The notes beneath the pieces were generated by a model. It was given only the letters and a program-made list of their open reading frames with translations, made no database searches and was not told the origin of the DNA. A DNA stretch of 45,629 nt, from positions 1-45,629 of the forward strand of contig NZHD01000044.1 in assembly GCA_002691205.1 (NCBI GenBank), written 5' to 3'. Positions 8,176-16,972 of the stretch are shown in pieces (position 1 is the stretch's first letter; each line of letters starts with the position of its first letter). Made by a program: the position numbers and the translations under genes. This stretch comes from Deltaproteobacteria bacterium (lineage in GTDB: Bacteria; Myxococcota_A; UBA9160; UBA4427).

Positions 8176-10266
8176 ATGAGTAAGGTAGAAGAACCGAAAG
8201 CAACCCAACGGGCCCAAATGATCCAGGGGGCGTCGTCTTTCTCGTTCGTCACGATGGCAGCGCTTTTAATGTTCGTCGGCGGCTGCACTTCCGAGGGCGA
8301 AAGAAAGGCGGCCGATCACGTCTTCACTCATGGAAAAATCTACACTGTAGACTCCCAGGGCAGCGTGGCCCAAGCCTTAGCGACTCGAGGTCATGAAATA
8401 CTTTATGTGGGGACGAATGAAGGGGTTGAGGATTTTCTCGGAGCGAACACCGAGATCTGGAACTTAGAGGGCCGATTGGTTCTGCCTGGACTGCACGACA
8501 CACACATTCATCCAGAAGGAATTGTGGAGCCCGAGGTCTGTGATCTGGAGAGCGAAGCGCGCAGCCTCACAACGCTCGTTACTTTTTTAAAGGATTGCCT
8601 AGACCGGTATCCCATCGAGAAAGGCGATTGGTTTATCGTGCCCCAATGGGCCTTCTCATTGGGGAATCAACCGAGCTCTCAGTACCCGACGATTCGCACA
8701 GCGTTGGATGCCGTCTCGACTGAACACAAAATCATTTTGATGGGAAATGATGGCCATCATGCCGCCGTAAATAGCGCCACTCTTTCCGAGGCTAGAAATG
8801 CAAAGAAAAACAAGGTCGGACTCAGCGCGAACACACTTCAGTCGGACTTTGTCGAATACACCGAACTCATAGGAGTGGATGAATCCGGAGAGCCTAATGG
8901 GGCCGTGAGCGAGAGCGCCATCGCTCTCTTTGGCGCCACTAACCTCTGGACCCCTGTGCCCATCAGCGAGACCATCGAAGGCGTAGCCGAGATCCTCGCG
9001 AGTCGGGGAATTACATCAATCATTGACGCCATGGCGTCAAGAGAGAATCTGGACGCCTACAAGAGCCTGGAATCAAGCGGAAAAATGACTTTTCGCGTTA
9101 GGGCTGCTCAGTTCGAAGGATATTATGTTCCGAAATCTGAACGTCCGGGATTGAAGGAGATCCCCGAACAGTTGGCCACTTGGAGAAAACAACGAAAGGA
9201 ATTCTCAGGGAGTCGTTTGATCAAAGCCGACTCGGTAAAAGTCTTCGCGGACGGTGTCCTTGAAGGGAACCCGCTCGCTCAACCTCCCACTTTGCCTAAC
9301 GCAGCTTCATTAAAGCCCTTCAAGCAACCCGTGTTTAGGTTTGATGAGGCCACCCAAGCTGTTGAAGTGGTGAGTTACGTGGATCCTCAGAGCCAGGCTT
9401 GTCAGAGCCTTGAACCTCATATGAAGGCCTCCTATTCAAGCGCGGACCTCGCTCATTTTATCGAGCAATACGGGCATCATCCCAGTCAATGTGTGGAAAG
9501 TCGAGGTGTCCTCGAATTCGATGAAGACTATTTAAAGACGTACATCGCAGCTTTATACAGGGAAGGCTTCTCCATTCATGTCCATACCATTGGCGATCGA
9601 GCCGTTCGGGTCGCGGTGGATTCATTGGAAGCCGCTCGAGTCGAATATGGAGAAAGCTCGGTGCCGCATGGGTTGGCCCACGCCCAACTCATTCATCCCA
9701 CAGACCAGAAACGAATCGGCGAGATGGGCTTATTTGTCGTCTTCACCCATGGCTGGTCGAGCCCAGAACGCGAATACATGATGACCGTAGTGCCTTTTAT
9801 CGATCAAATCTCGAGCGAGACGAAAACGCTCTACCGCGAGAACAACTACTACATGCAGAACGCGTACCCAGCCCGATCTATTCAAACCTACGGCGGAGTC
9901 GTCCTCGCAGGCAGCGATGCCCCTGTGGAGATGCGAGATCCCGCCCCGTTTTTACACATGGAACAAGCGATCACAAGGGGATTGGAAGGGTCGCCCGACA
10001 CGCCGCCTCTCAATACCAGTGAAAGTCTAGATATCGAGTCCATCATCGAGGCGTATACCATAAACGGGGCCATCGCTATGAGTCACTCCGAGGAGTTGGG
10101 GTCCATCGAAGTGGGGAAAACAGCCGACTTCATCGTTCTTGATCAAGATGTCATAAACCTAGCGAAGACGGAGCGGACCCAGCAGATCAGCGAAACCCAG
10201 GTTCTTTTGACGGTCTTCGATGGCGAAGTGGTTTTTAACCGCGGAATTAAGCCCACTCAACATTAG
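8176..10266 (+). CDS. Amidohydrolase family (YtcJ-like) lipoprotein
   Basis: This 696-residue protein has a long basic n-region and a hydrophobic core ending in LMFVGGC, so Cys37 is a likely lipidation site and the enzyme would face the periplasm or outside. The amidohydrolase_3 layout is clear: an opening strand (VFTHGKIYTVDS), metal motif HDTHIHPEG (107-114), VHTIGDRAVRVAVDSL, a VLAGSDAPVEMRDP aspartate motif and a C-terminal VGKTADFIVLDQD. YtcJ-type members hydrolyse amides or imides; the substrate is unknown. The start at 8176 has a modest GAGGG site; an ATG at 8218 would give a more normal signal length. Confidence 0.85.
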   Translation: MSKVEEPKATQRAQMIQGASSFSFVTMAALLMFVGGCTSEGERKAADHVFTHGKIYTVDSQGSVAQALATRGHEILYVGTNEGVEDFLGANTEIWNLEGRLVLPGLHDTHIHPEGIVEPEVCDLESEARSLTTLVTFLKDCLDRYPIEKGDWFIVPQWAFSLGNQPSSQYPTIRTALDAVSTEHKIILMGNDGHHAAVNSATLSEARNAKKNKVGLSANTLQSDFVEYTELIGVDESGEPNGAVSESAIALFGATNLWTPVPISETIEGVAEILASRGITSIIDAMASRENLDAYKSLESSGKMTFRVRAAQFEGYYVPKSERPGLKEIPEQLATWRKQRKEFSGSRLIKADSVKVFADGVLEGNPLAQPPTLPNAASLKPFKQPVFRFDEATQAVEVVSYVDPQSQACQSLEPHMKASYSSADLAHFIEQYGHHPSQCVESRGVLEFDEDYLKTYIAALYREGFSIHVHTIGDRAVRVAVDSLEAARVEYGESSVPHGLAHAQLIHPTDQKRIGEMGLFVVFTHGWSSPEREYMMTVVPFIDQISSETKTLYRENNYYMQNAYPARSIQTYGGVVLAGSDAPVEMRDPAPFLHMEQAITRGLEGSPDTPPLNTSESLDIESIIEAYTINGAIAMSHSEELGSIEVGKTADFIVLDQDVINLAKTERTQQISETQVLLTVFDGEVVFNRGIKPTQH

Positions 10267-10379
10267 TTCCCAGACGCATAAGTTTTGGGATGAAGACATC
10301 CGCTCCCGGTGGCCAAGAGGCGCAGAGCCTGGCCCGCCATCCGGCCCATCGCTCATCGACTGGGGTACCCGTTTCCTCT

Positions 10380-11330
10380 TTAGCTCTGGGAAAAACGCAT
10401 CTTGAACGCATGAATCACTTCATCGGCATTACGAAGAGAAGATTCCGCAGAGCCGACCAAGGTGGATCCGTGAAAAGTCCCCGGATAGTTGTGGAGCTCA
10501 ACCGGGATGCCCGCTTGCAGCAGGCGTAATGCGTAGAGAATCCCTTCATCCCGCAAAGGATCAAATTCCATCGTGGACACGTATGCGGGCGGCAGCCCTG
10601 AGAGATCCTCGGCCCGAGCGGGGGCCGCGTACGCAGAAACTTCACCTGAATGGTCCGGCCCGAGATAATGCCGCCAACTCCACTCCGCGCTCGGACGGTT
10701 CCAGAGGGGCGTGTCTGTAAACTGCTGCATGGAGGGCGTCTCGAGCCGGTCATCGAGCTCCGGGATTTCAAGCATTTGGAAACAAAGCTTGGGCCCACCT
10801 CGATCGCGAGCCATCAAAGCGCACGCGGCGGCGAGGCCTCCGCCTGCACTCTGACCTGCGATGGCGAGACGCTCCAAGTCGATGCCAAGAGCCTGGGCAT
10901 GGTCGGCGATCCAACACAACACTCGGTAGCAGTCCTCAAGTCCTGCCGGGAAAGGATCCTCTGGAGCTAAGCGATAGTCGGTAGAAATCACCACTGAATC
11001 GGTTTCTGCGCACACGCGCTCGCACCAGGGATCCATCTCATCTTTAGAGCCAAGCATGAACCCACCCCCGTGGATCTCGAATACACATGATCTCGCCACC
11101 TTTGCGCTGCGGGTGGGGGTATAAATGCGAAATTCGATCTCAGGGCTTTCGGTGATGGCCTCAAGCGATCGAGTTTCAGTGCGCACATCAGAGCGAGAAG
11201 ACGGCGAGGCCGACAGAGACAGACTCCCTTGACGGAGCGCCTGGATACTTTCCACGCTGGAGAAATCAAAACTTTTAGGAAGAAGATTCAGCAACTCCTT
11301 CAAGTCCTGGTTGTATTTGTACTGGGCCAT
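10380..11330 (-). CDS. Alpha/beta hydrolase, hormone-sensitive-lipase-like esterase
   Basis: The 316-residue protein carries the HSL oxyanion motif HGGG (87-90), followed by FMLG. The nucleophile elbow is AGQSAGGG with Ser161, the acid region is MEFDPLRDEG, and the C-terminal histidine is in TFHGST. STDYRLAPEDPFPAGLED is a standard family signature. Such enzymes are carboxylesterases or lipases for short to medium acyl esters, and no signal peptide is visible. The start at 11330 has AAGGA seven bases upstream. It is followed, in the same direction, by nothing before the convergent amidohydrolase gene. Confidence 0.88.
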   Translation of the reverse strand: MAQYKYNQDLKELLNLLPKSFDFSSVESIQALRQGSLSLSASPSSRSDVRTETRSLEAITESPEIEFRIYTPTRSAKVARSCVFEIHGGGFMLGSKDEMDPWCERVCAETDSVVISTDYRLAPEDPFPAGLEDCYRVLCWIADHAQALGIDLERLAIAGQSAGGGLAAACALMARDRGGPKLCFQMLEIPELDDRLETPSMQQFTDTPLWNRPSAEWSWRHYLGPDHSGEVSAYAAPARAEDLSGLPPAYVSTMEFDPLRDEGILYALRLLQAGIPVELHNYPGTFHGSTLVGSAESSLRNADEVIHAFKMRFSQS

Positions 11331-11457
11331 CAAGATTCCTTTTATCGAGCGTAATAGAGGTCGCCCCGAGACTCTGGGCCGAGAGGCCGAAAGGGGCCCG
11401 CAAGGCTCAGCCAACGCGTGCACCAGAGAGGTCCCCCGGCCCCCTGTGATGACTCAG

Positions 11458-12873
11458 CTATTCAAGTACGTCCTGGGGCTCACAGGACACGGGCGCGCTG
11501 ACCGGGTTGCATCGCGCTACAGCCCCGTCAGGGAGGATGACTTGGTAGTCGGTGAACTCGTTCGTGGCTTCTTGGTAATCTGTACTGACCCACTGGGCAC
11601 CGCTGCCCAGGGCCGCATCGCGTCGTGCCGTGTTATTAAGGTCGGCCTCGACGTTTTCGGAATCGGCCCGCGTTCTCACCATATAATTCAAGGCCACCAG
11701 TTCCGAGATGCTCGGACTCTCAACAAATGGGTCATTCCTTTTGACAAAACCCACGTCCGCGCGCTCGGGATCAGAGGGGTCGGAACTCGTGAAGATCAGC
11801 GCGCCGTCAAGATTTCCGTCGTAGTAGTTCGCGTATTCGGTACTCAGGGCGCCCTCATTATCTAGTGTGAACATCACCCTTCCTCGCGAATCCGCAAGCG
11901 TGGGCCACCCTTCCGCCGCAATACCGTCTTGTAGCCGGGGGTACCCGGCCCGGACTTCATTGGGCATGATGATTTGCTGGTCCGCAAAAACCGTGCGAAT
12001 GAGGTCTTCTACTTCAAGCAAATGTTCGAGGTCCCACGGTGTAGGTTCGGTGAATACCGCTAAGCCCGGTGGAGGCGGGACAGGCAGGGAATTAAACAAG
12101 CTCAGAAGTTCCGGGTCGAAAGCGTCCTGTTTTAGTTCAAGCAGGACCATGATCGGAAGATGATTCGACTGGCTAGACAAGCGGTCCTCCACCGTTTGAA
12201 GGCAGTCCTCAAGCAAAAAACAAGTGGTTCGGAAATCAATATCTTGAACGTGAAACACTTTAAAGCCGGGCGCTTGCATTGCGCCCTCGGGATCGAAGGG
12301 GGGCCCGCTCACTCCAAAATCGAGGGCTGGGTTTCCTGGGTAGGTGGCATGAAGAAAGTCCAACAATAATGGGCCGAAAGGGTCTGCGAAGCGCCCCCCT
12401 TCATCGTCAATCCAAATATCGAGCTCAATGTGGCGAACTCTCTCATTTGCAAACTGTTCAGCCAAGGGCGAGTGGCCGTAGACCAACCCGCGAGGGTCAG
12501 GCAGGTCAGTTGCAGCCAAGGACGACAAGCCCACGATTCCTCTTTGAAGAGACGCAGACGGTTGAATCTTATAGCTATTGTGGGACCCCACCACCTGAAT
12601 ATGATTCAGGCGAACGCAGGGGTCTGCGTTGCACTCACGCACCTCATCGGTGGCCGAGCATTCAGCCCCCCCGTTTGAAGCCGAGGTGAGGATCCCTCGA
12701 GAACGTGCCTGCTCGCCTCCATCGCAAAGCTCCGAGCAGGTCGACCATTCACTCCACTCACTCAGAGTGCAGTCCTGAGGCGCCTGCGTTCCATCGCTGC
12801 ACCCCATCGCCGAAAAGGCGACGAGCGCGAAAACGTACAGAAACAAACTGCTTCTTTGATCTTGATGGGCCAT
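11458..12873 (-). CDS. Lipoprotein with thrombospondin type-1 repeat and Ca-dependent PI-PLC-like domain
   Basis: The 471-residue protein starts with a signal peptide ending in SAMGC (Cys25, likely lipidated). Residues 35-86 form a thrombospondin type-1 repeat: six cysteines (35, 46, 50, 72, 81, 86), WSEWSTC with Trp40 and Trp43, CDGGEQARSR and NGGAEC. From residue 89 comes the Ca-dependent PI-PLC (C1-like) family core: VVGSHNSYK with His98, HIELDIW (149-154) and FKVFHVQDIDF with His208. The family cleaves phosphoinositides or related phosphodiesters. Acting on the cell surface or on foreign membranes is inference. GAGGAG lies nine bases before the ATG. TSP1 repeats are typical of animal extracellular proteins and unusual in bacteria. 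Confidence 0.82.
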   Translation of the reverse strand: MAHQDQRSSLFLYVFALVAFSAMGCSDGTQAPQDCTLSEWSEWSTCSELCDGGEQARSRGILTSASNGGAECSATDEVRECNADPCVRLNHIQVVGSHNSYKIQPSASLQRGIVGLSSLAATDLPDPRGLVYGHSPLAEQFANERVRHIELDIWIDDEGGRFADPFGPLLLDFLHATYPGNPALDFGVSGPPFDPEGAMQAPGFKVFHVQDIDFRTTCFLLEDCLQTVEDRLSSQSNHLPIMVLLELKQDAFDPELLSLFNSLPVPPPPGLAVFTEPTPWDLEHLLEVEDLIRTVFADQQIIMPNEVRAGYPRLQDGIAAEGWPTLADSRGRVMFTLDNEGALSTEYANYYDGNLDGALIFTSSDPSDPERADVGFVKRNDPFVESPSISELVALNYMVRTRADSENVEADLNNTARRDAALGSGAQWVSTDYQEATNEFTDYQVILPDGAVARCNPVSAPVSCEPQDVLE

Positions 12874-13138
12874 CCGCGCATACTCCTCAAAAGGTTCCTC
12901 AGGTCATGGGTATCGCGTGACCTCTCTCGGCTTGAGGGGCTACGCCTGTCCCTCATGAGAGTATCCCAGCCTGATCGGCACTTCACCCAAGTGGCTTTGC
13001 GTCTAGATTGGGTGCAGTGGTCGTTAGAGGTCCCTCTGACTTCGAGGAGAGCTTCTTGCGAAATCTTTTTGGCCGGGCGATGTCTCCTCGATATTCGGAA
13101 GAGGCGCAGCGGCTTTAATAAATCCGGACGAATCGAGA

Positions 13139-16100
13139 TCAATCGACGTCCACGTCCGCCACAGGCAAATAGTCGTATAGATCATCGGTATGGTGTTGTT
13201 GCCTCTCTTCGTTGGCCGATCTTAAAAGCTGTACGATCTCGGAGAAGATCTCTTCGACATCTTCCCTTGAGCCCGTGGGGTCTGTGCCTTCAAGCCAATT
13301 GAGACGGGCAAAGTTGATGGCCTTCGCGGTGCCGGCTCGATCGAAGGCCGCCCCCGTTCGGTCCAGGTCTTCATGGACCAGGTAAAGCCACATTCGTGCC
13401 GTGTTGGTCAAGAGCCTCTTTTGAAGGAGATATCGCGGATCGTTCGGAGAAAACATGGGACGCTGAAACTCACTGTGTTTGTAGACCAGAAAGGGTCGAA
13501 TGCTGGCCCATTTTCCATGACCCGCCACGCCGGGTCCGGCCATCTTGTCCCAGCCCTTCGCATTGGCCTTTTCTGCAGACATCTTGGCCATAATAAACGC
13601 ATAATGCCCCCCCCAATGTCCTTGATGCAATGGATAGAAATAGTCACCCGAAACCGTCTCAAAGGAGGGATCGGAGGTCAGCAACGGCGGGTCCACCATC
13701 CAGCCCGCCCAGAACCAAGCCCGTTCCAGGATGCGAGACTGGAGGGTCCGCTTTTGTAAGTTCGTTTCATTGGGAATAAACTCGGGGAGGAACATGCACC
13801 CATGGGGCGCGTCGCAGTTAAGCGGATGTTGCCGAATTAAATCCCCCACACGCCAGAACGGTTGTCGATCTATCGCTGTCGTCCGGTTTGAGATGAGGTC
13901 GGGGTAGAGTTGGTCGATGCCTCGGTCCGGGTACCGAAGCGTCCGCTGACGCAGCATATGTCCCACGACCTGAACCGCTTGATATTTAGTTTGCATCCAT
14001 TCAAAAGCTCGTTTTTCCGACTCCGAGGCCACGTGCTCTTCGCTGCCCGTGGCTGCGCCAATCTGATCATAAAAAGTCCAGAAGGCCACATCCGTAGGGT
14101 TCTGGGCGTAGGTGTCGAAGTCCCGATAAAAGTCAGACTCATGGTCAGGTCGAATGGCCATATTTGGAAGCCATTCAGCCACACTGCCGACCTGGCCGGA
14201 AAGCCCAGAGCCGTCGAGGGGGTCTTGACCCATATGACTGAGACCATGGAACTCATCTTCGCTCCAGCGATCCAAGCGCACGCCGATCCGAAGACGATGC
14301 AAGTCCAATTCGAGGAGTTGCTGTTCCGCCTGAAGGGCCTTTTCCCTGGAATCGATCCGGTCTGTCACCAATAACAAGCCCACCTCATCCCTCAGATACT
14401 CAAGGAACGCGAGATCTCGATCCTGGGGCGTCAAGCCGGGCAAAGGCGAAAAGCCCGGCTGGAGGGGCCGAAACCGAGCGGGGTGAAGCAATCGCCTAAG
14501 TTCATGGCTCTGACGTTGCGCGTGTATGAGTCGAACGATGGCTTCAGCCTGAGTCTCGCTCACATGCTCAAGGGCTCTCCGGCGAATGTCTTCGTCCGAA
14601 TAGCCAATCACCGCCAGATCAAAAGCATCGGGAACATGGCACGTTGCGCAGGCTCCATGCACGCCACTGGCCCGAAAAGCTTCAAGCCCATTTTGATGAA
14701 TGCTTGGCAGTTCTGAGGGCGGAAAGAATAAAGAATCTTCGTTGTACGCAGGACCGCAGCGCGGATCCTGTTCAGGGCTCCCGCAAACGACCTCGTCCGG
14801 AAAAAAGACCGGGGAAGGAGAGGCCACGGAGCGGTCCACTTCGATCACTGAAAAATCATAGGGAATTTCGAGCCACGATTGAGTTCCTTCGGTCGTCGCA
14901 GCATCGGTAAAGACCTGGGGGCCCCCCGTGAAGTGCGGATTAGAAAGCTCAAGTTCTACCGTGCCCGCTCTCAGATCACGAAAAACACCGGTGGATTCAA
15001 GCAATGGGAAGTCGTCTGAGCCATAAGGGTCAAGCCCGCGCTGAGCATGGGCCGGCCCCGCGGTGTAGCGTTCTTCACGGTCAATGACGCCATCGCCCTC
15101 AAAGTCATATTTTATGCGGGCCTGAACATAAGCCACCCCCGTCCGCCAGCCATCGACCCAAATTTGAAACGCACTGGCTTGTTCGATTTCGTCATAGTCG
15201 GCGGTGAGGCCCGTCACTCGGTACACCAGGGATTCGGGGCCTGCGGGAATCATCTCAAAGGCGCCTAAATCACCCGGCGAAAAGCTCAGCCCCGCCATGG
15301 GCGAGTCAGCGCTTGAAGCGACTAGGAAGAGGGTATCGCTCTCAAAAGCAAACCTCTCCACCAAATCGACGTCAGGCTCAGGATTTGATGTTGAGGGCGA
15401 ATCATGGTTCACAGAAGAGAGATCCTCCCCGGGGTCGGCCAGTTCCAGGGGGTCAGTTCCCCCGGCGACTGGCGGAGTGGTGACGGGGGGTAGGGGGGGG
15501 ACATCTTCGCTGGGTGCGGAAGGAGGTGGCGTCGGATTAAAATCACCGTCGGATTCTGAAATGGGAAGAGGCGGGCCTGGGCCCTGGGGATCATCCCCAC
15601 CGCTGTAAATGTGAGAACTCCAATCCGTATCGTACTGACCCGGTGGCTGATCGAGCCCCACCACCCATCGGTAATCGACTTGCTCGCCCCCAGCCAAGCC
15701 GGGGAGTTCAAAACGAAGGAGGCCCTGGGATGGATCCAATCTTTGAGACAAAAAAGTAGGCCCTGTTTTGATGTGTACTTCGGCCCAAGGATGACCCTCC
15801 ACCTCAAAGGCGAGTCCTCCGGCTTCGGTCTCGATGACACGAGGCACACGCTGACGTCTCACCTCGCTGTTCATTCCGGAGAAGACGACTTCCTGCCATT
15901 CCGTCCACCTCTGCCCGTCCACTCCAAGCAAAAATCTGAAGCGAATGAGGTCGCCCGGACGAAGGCCAAAAACTAAATATTCATGGCCCGAGTCGTATGT
16001 TTGCATCCGATGGTGCCGCGAGGTGTGTGGGGATTCCACTTGTAAGTCGGCCCAGTCTGTTCCCTGCACAAAGAAGCGAGCCACCCCTTTATCCAATTCT

Positions 16101-16657
16101 GTAAGGCCCATCTCAAGGGATTCTGAAATCGAAGACGAGCCAAGCGAATCTTGAACACGTGTTGTGGGGGAGGGCGCCGCTTGCAAACGTAGGAAGGAGA
16201 TCACTTCGCCCATAGGCCCTGCCCAATTTATTTTCTCAAAAAGGCCACCTTCGCACAGTTGTCCGTTGAGTCGAAAGGATTCGGGGACCGGGCGATGTCC
16301 TTGATTCGAGAAGGCCACCGTGACCTCATGAGGTTCTCCCCTGTTGAGAAAAGTGCCGTCAAACCCGCTCAGAGTCTTACGCTTTCCATCCGAGTCCCAA
16401 CGAGCCCCGGTGACGATGGGGCTCTGTAGCTGATTGGGTGCCTCGTATTCCAGCACCCATGAGTCCAGCGAGTCGCTTTGGTTCTGGGTCAAAGAAATTC
16501 CGGCCCGAAAGCCGCCCCCCCAATCGTCGAGGACTTCGTACTCCACTTTACAGTTGGGCGAGATCACATCACAGCCAAGTCCTAAAAGCATGGATCCCAC
16601 AGCCGCTAACACGACTCCATTTTCTTGAAGCCTTTTTTGAACTTTTTGAATCCCCAT
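13139..16657 (-). CDS. Giant lipoprotein with CBM2, duplicated beta modules and a c-type haem site
   Basis: The 1172-residue protein begins with a signal peptide ending in LLGLGC (Cys29). Residues 36-135 read as a family 2 carbohydrate-binding module: cysteines at both ends (36, 135), WGGGF, SWVLEY, FLNRGE and FRLNGQLC. Two similar beta-rich repeats follow (about 190-261 and 280-352), then a Pro/Gly-rich linker (about 353-430) and a beta region with an EF-hand-like DFEGDGVIDREE (518-529). A single CATCH haem motif lies at 670-674. The last 450 residues are mostly helical and I do not recognise them. This suggests a surface redox protein held on a polysaccharide. GGGGGA precedes the chosen ATG; the longer upstream frame would spoil the signal peptide. 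Confidence 0.78.
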   Translation of the reverse strand: MGIQKVQKRLQENGVVLAAVGSMLLGLGCDVISPNCKVEYEVLDDWGGGFRAGISLTQNQSDSLDSWVLEYEAPNQLQSPIVTGARWDSDGKRKTLSGFDGTFLNRGEPHEVTVAFSNQGHRPVPESFRLNGQLCEGGLFEKINWAGPMGEVISFLRLQAAPSPTTRVQDSLGSSSISESLEMGLTELDKGVARFFVQGTDWADLQVESPHTSRHHRMQTYDSGHEYLVFGLRPGDLIRFRFLLGVDGQRWTEWQEVVFSGMNSEVRRQRVPRVIETEAGGLAFEVEGHPWAEVHIKTGPTFLSQRLDPSQGLLRFELPGLAGGEQVDYRWVVGLDQPPGQYDTDWSSHIYSGGDDPQGPGPPLPISESDGDFNPTPPPSAPSEDVPPLPPVTTPPVAGGTDPLELADPGEDLSSVNHDSPSTSNPEPDVDLVERFAFESDTLFLVASSADSPMAGLSFSPGDLGAFEMIPAGPESLVYRVTGLTADYDEIEQASAFQIWVDGWRTGVAYVQARIKYDFEGDGVIDREERYTAGPAHAQRGLDPYGSDDFPLLESTGVFRDLRAGTVELELSNPHFTGGPQVFTDAATTEGTQSWLEIPYDFSVIEVDRSVASPSPVFFPDEVVCGSPEQDPRCGPAYNEDSLFFPPSELPSIHQNGLEAFRASGVHGACATCHVPDAFDLAVIGYSDEDIRRRALEHVSETQAEAIVRLIHAQRQSHELRRLLHPARFRPLQPGFSPLPGLTPQDRDLAFLEYLRDEVGLLLVTDRIDSREKALQAEQQLLELDLHRLRIGVRLDRWSEDEFHGLSHMGQDPLDGSGLSGQVGSVAEWLPNMAIRPDHESDFYRDFDTYAQNPTDVAFWTFYDQIGAATGSEEHVASESEKRAFEWMQTKYQAVQVVGHMLRQRTLRYPDRGIDQLYPDLISNRTTAIDRQPFWRVGDLIRQHPLNCDAPHGCMFLPEFIPNETNLQKRTLQSRILERAWFWAGWMVDPPLLTSDPSFETVSGDYFYPLHQGHWGGHYAFIMAKMSAEKANAKGWDKMAGPGVAGHGKWASIRPFLVYKHSEFQRPMFSPNDPRYLLQKRLLTNTARMWLYLVHEDLDRTGAAFDRAGTAKAINFARLNWLEGTDPTGSREDVEEIFSEIVQLLRSANEERQQHHTDDLYDYLPVADVDVD

Positions 16658-16972
16658 GTGTCCCCCATTCGTACACGTCGAAACCCGATCAATCCACTTG
16701 ACCGGTGCGTCCACGGTATGGGATGCATGGAAGGAATTCTGTGCGAAAGGTCACCCTCGGCGCTGCGCATAGATTGCCCAAGCAGGACTCACAAGAATCA
16801 TGTCGGGGAAATCCAAGCGCAAGAGAGTGACGCTCACCGTCGTAAAATTTCCGATGAGAGACGGTTGCTCGTTACCCTGACCCGCTTGTGTCCTATTGCC
16901 AGGAAGCGCTCGAGCCCGTTTGCAAATAGAGAGCCGGCTACGCACACTCAAGTTCACCCGTGGCTGACTATT
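16658..16972. other. Intergenic stretch without a supported gene
   Basis: This 315-base gap separates the start of the CBM2-haem lipoprotein from the end of the TauD-family gene upstream of it. The short frames inside lack ribosome-binding sites and recognisable motifs. It probably holds the promoter of the large lipoprotein gene, but I cannot point to convincing -35/-10 elements or a terminator. Confidence 0.5.

Noticed and set aside
16751-16957. A 68-residue minus-strand frame in the gap before the CBM2-haem lipoprotein
   Set aside because: No ribosome-binding site and no recognisable motif or membrane segment; too weak to report as a gene.
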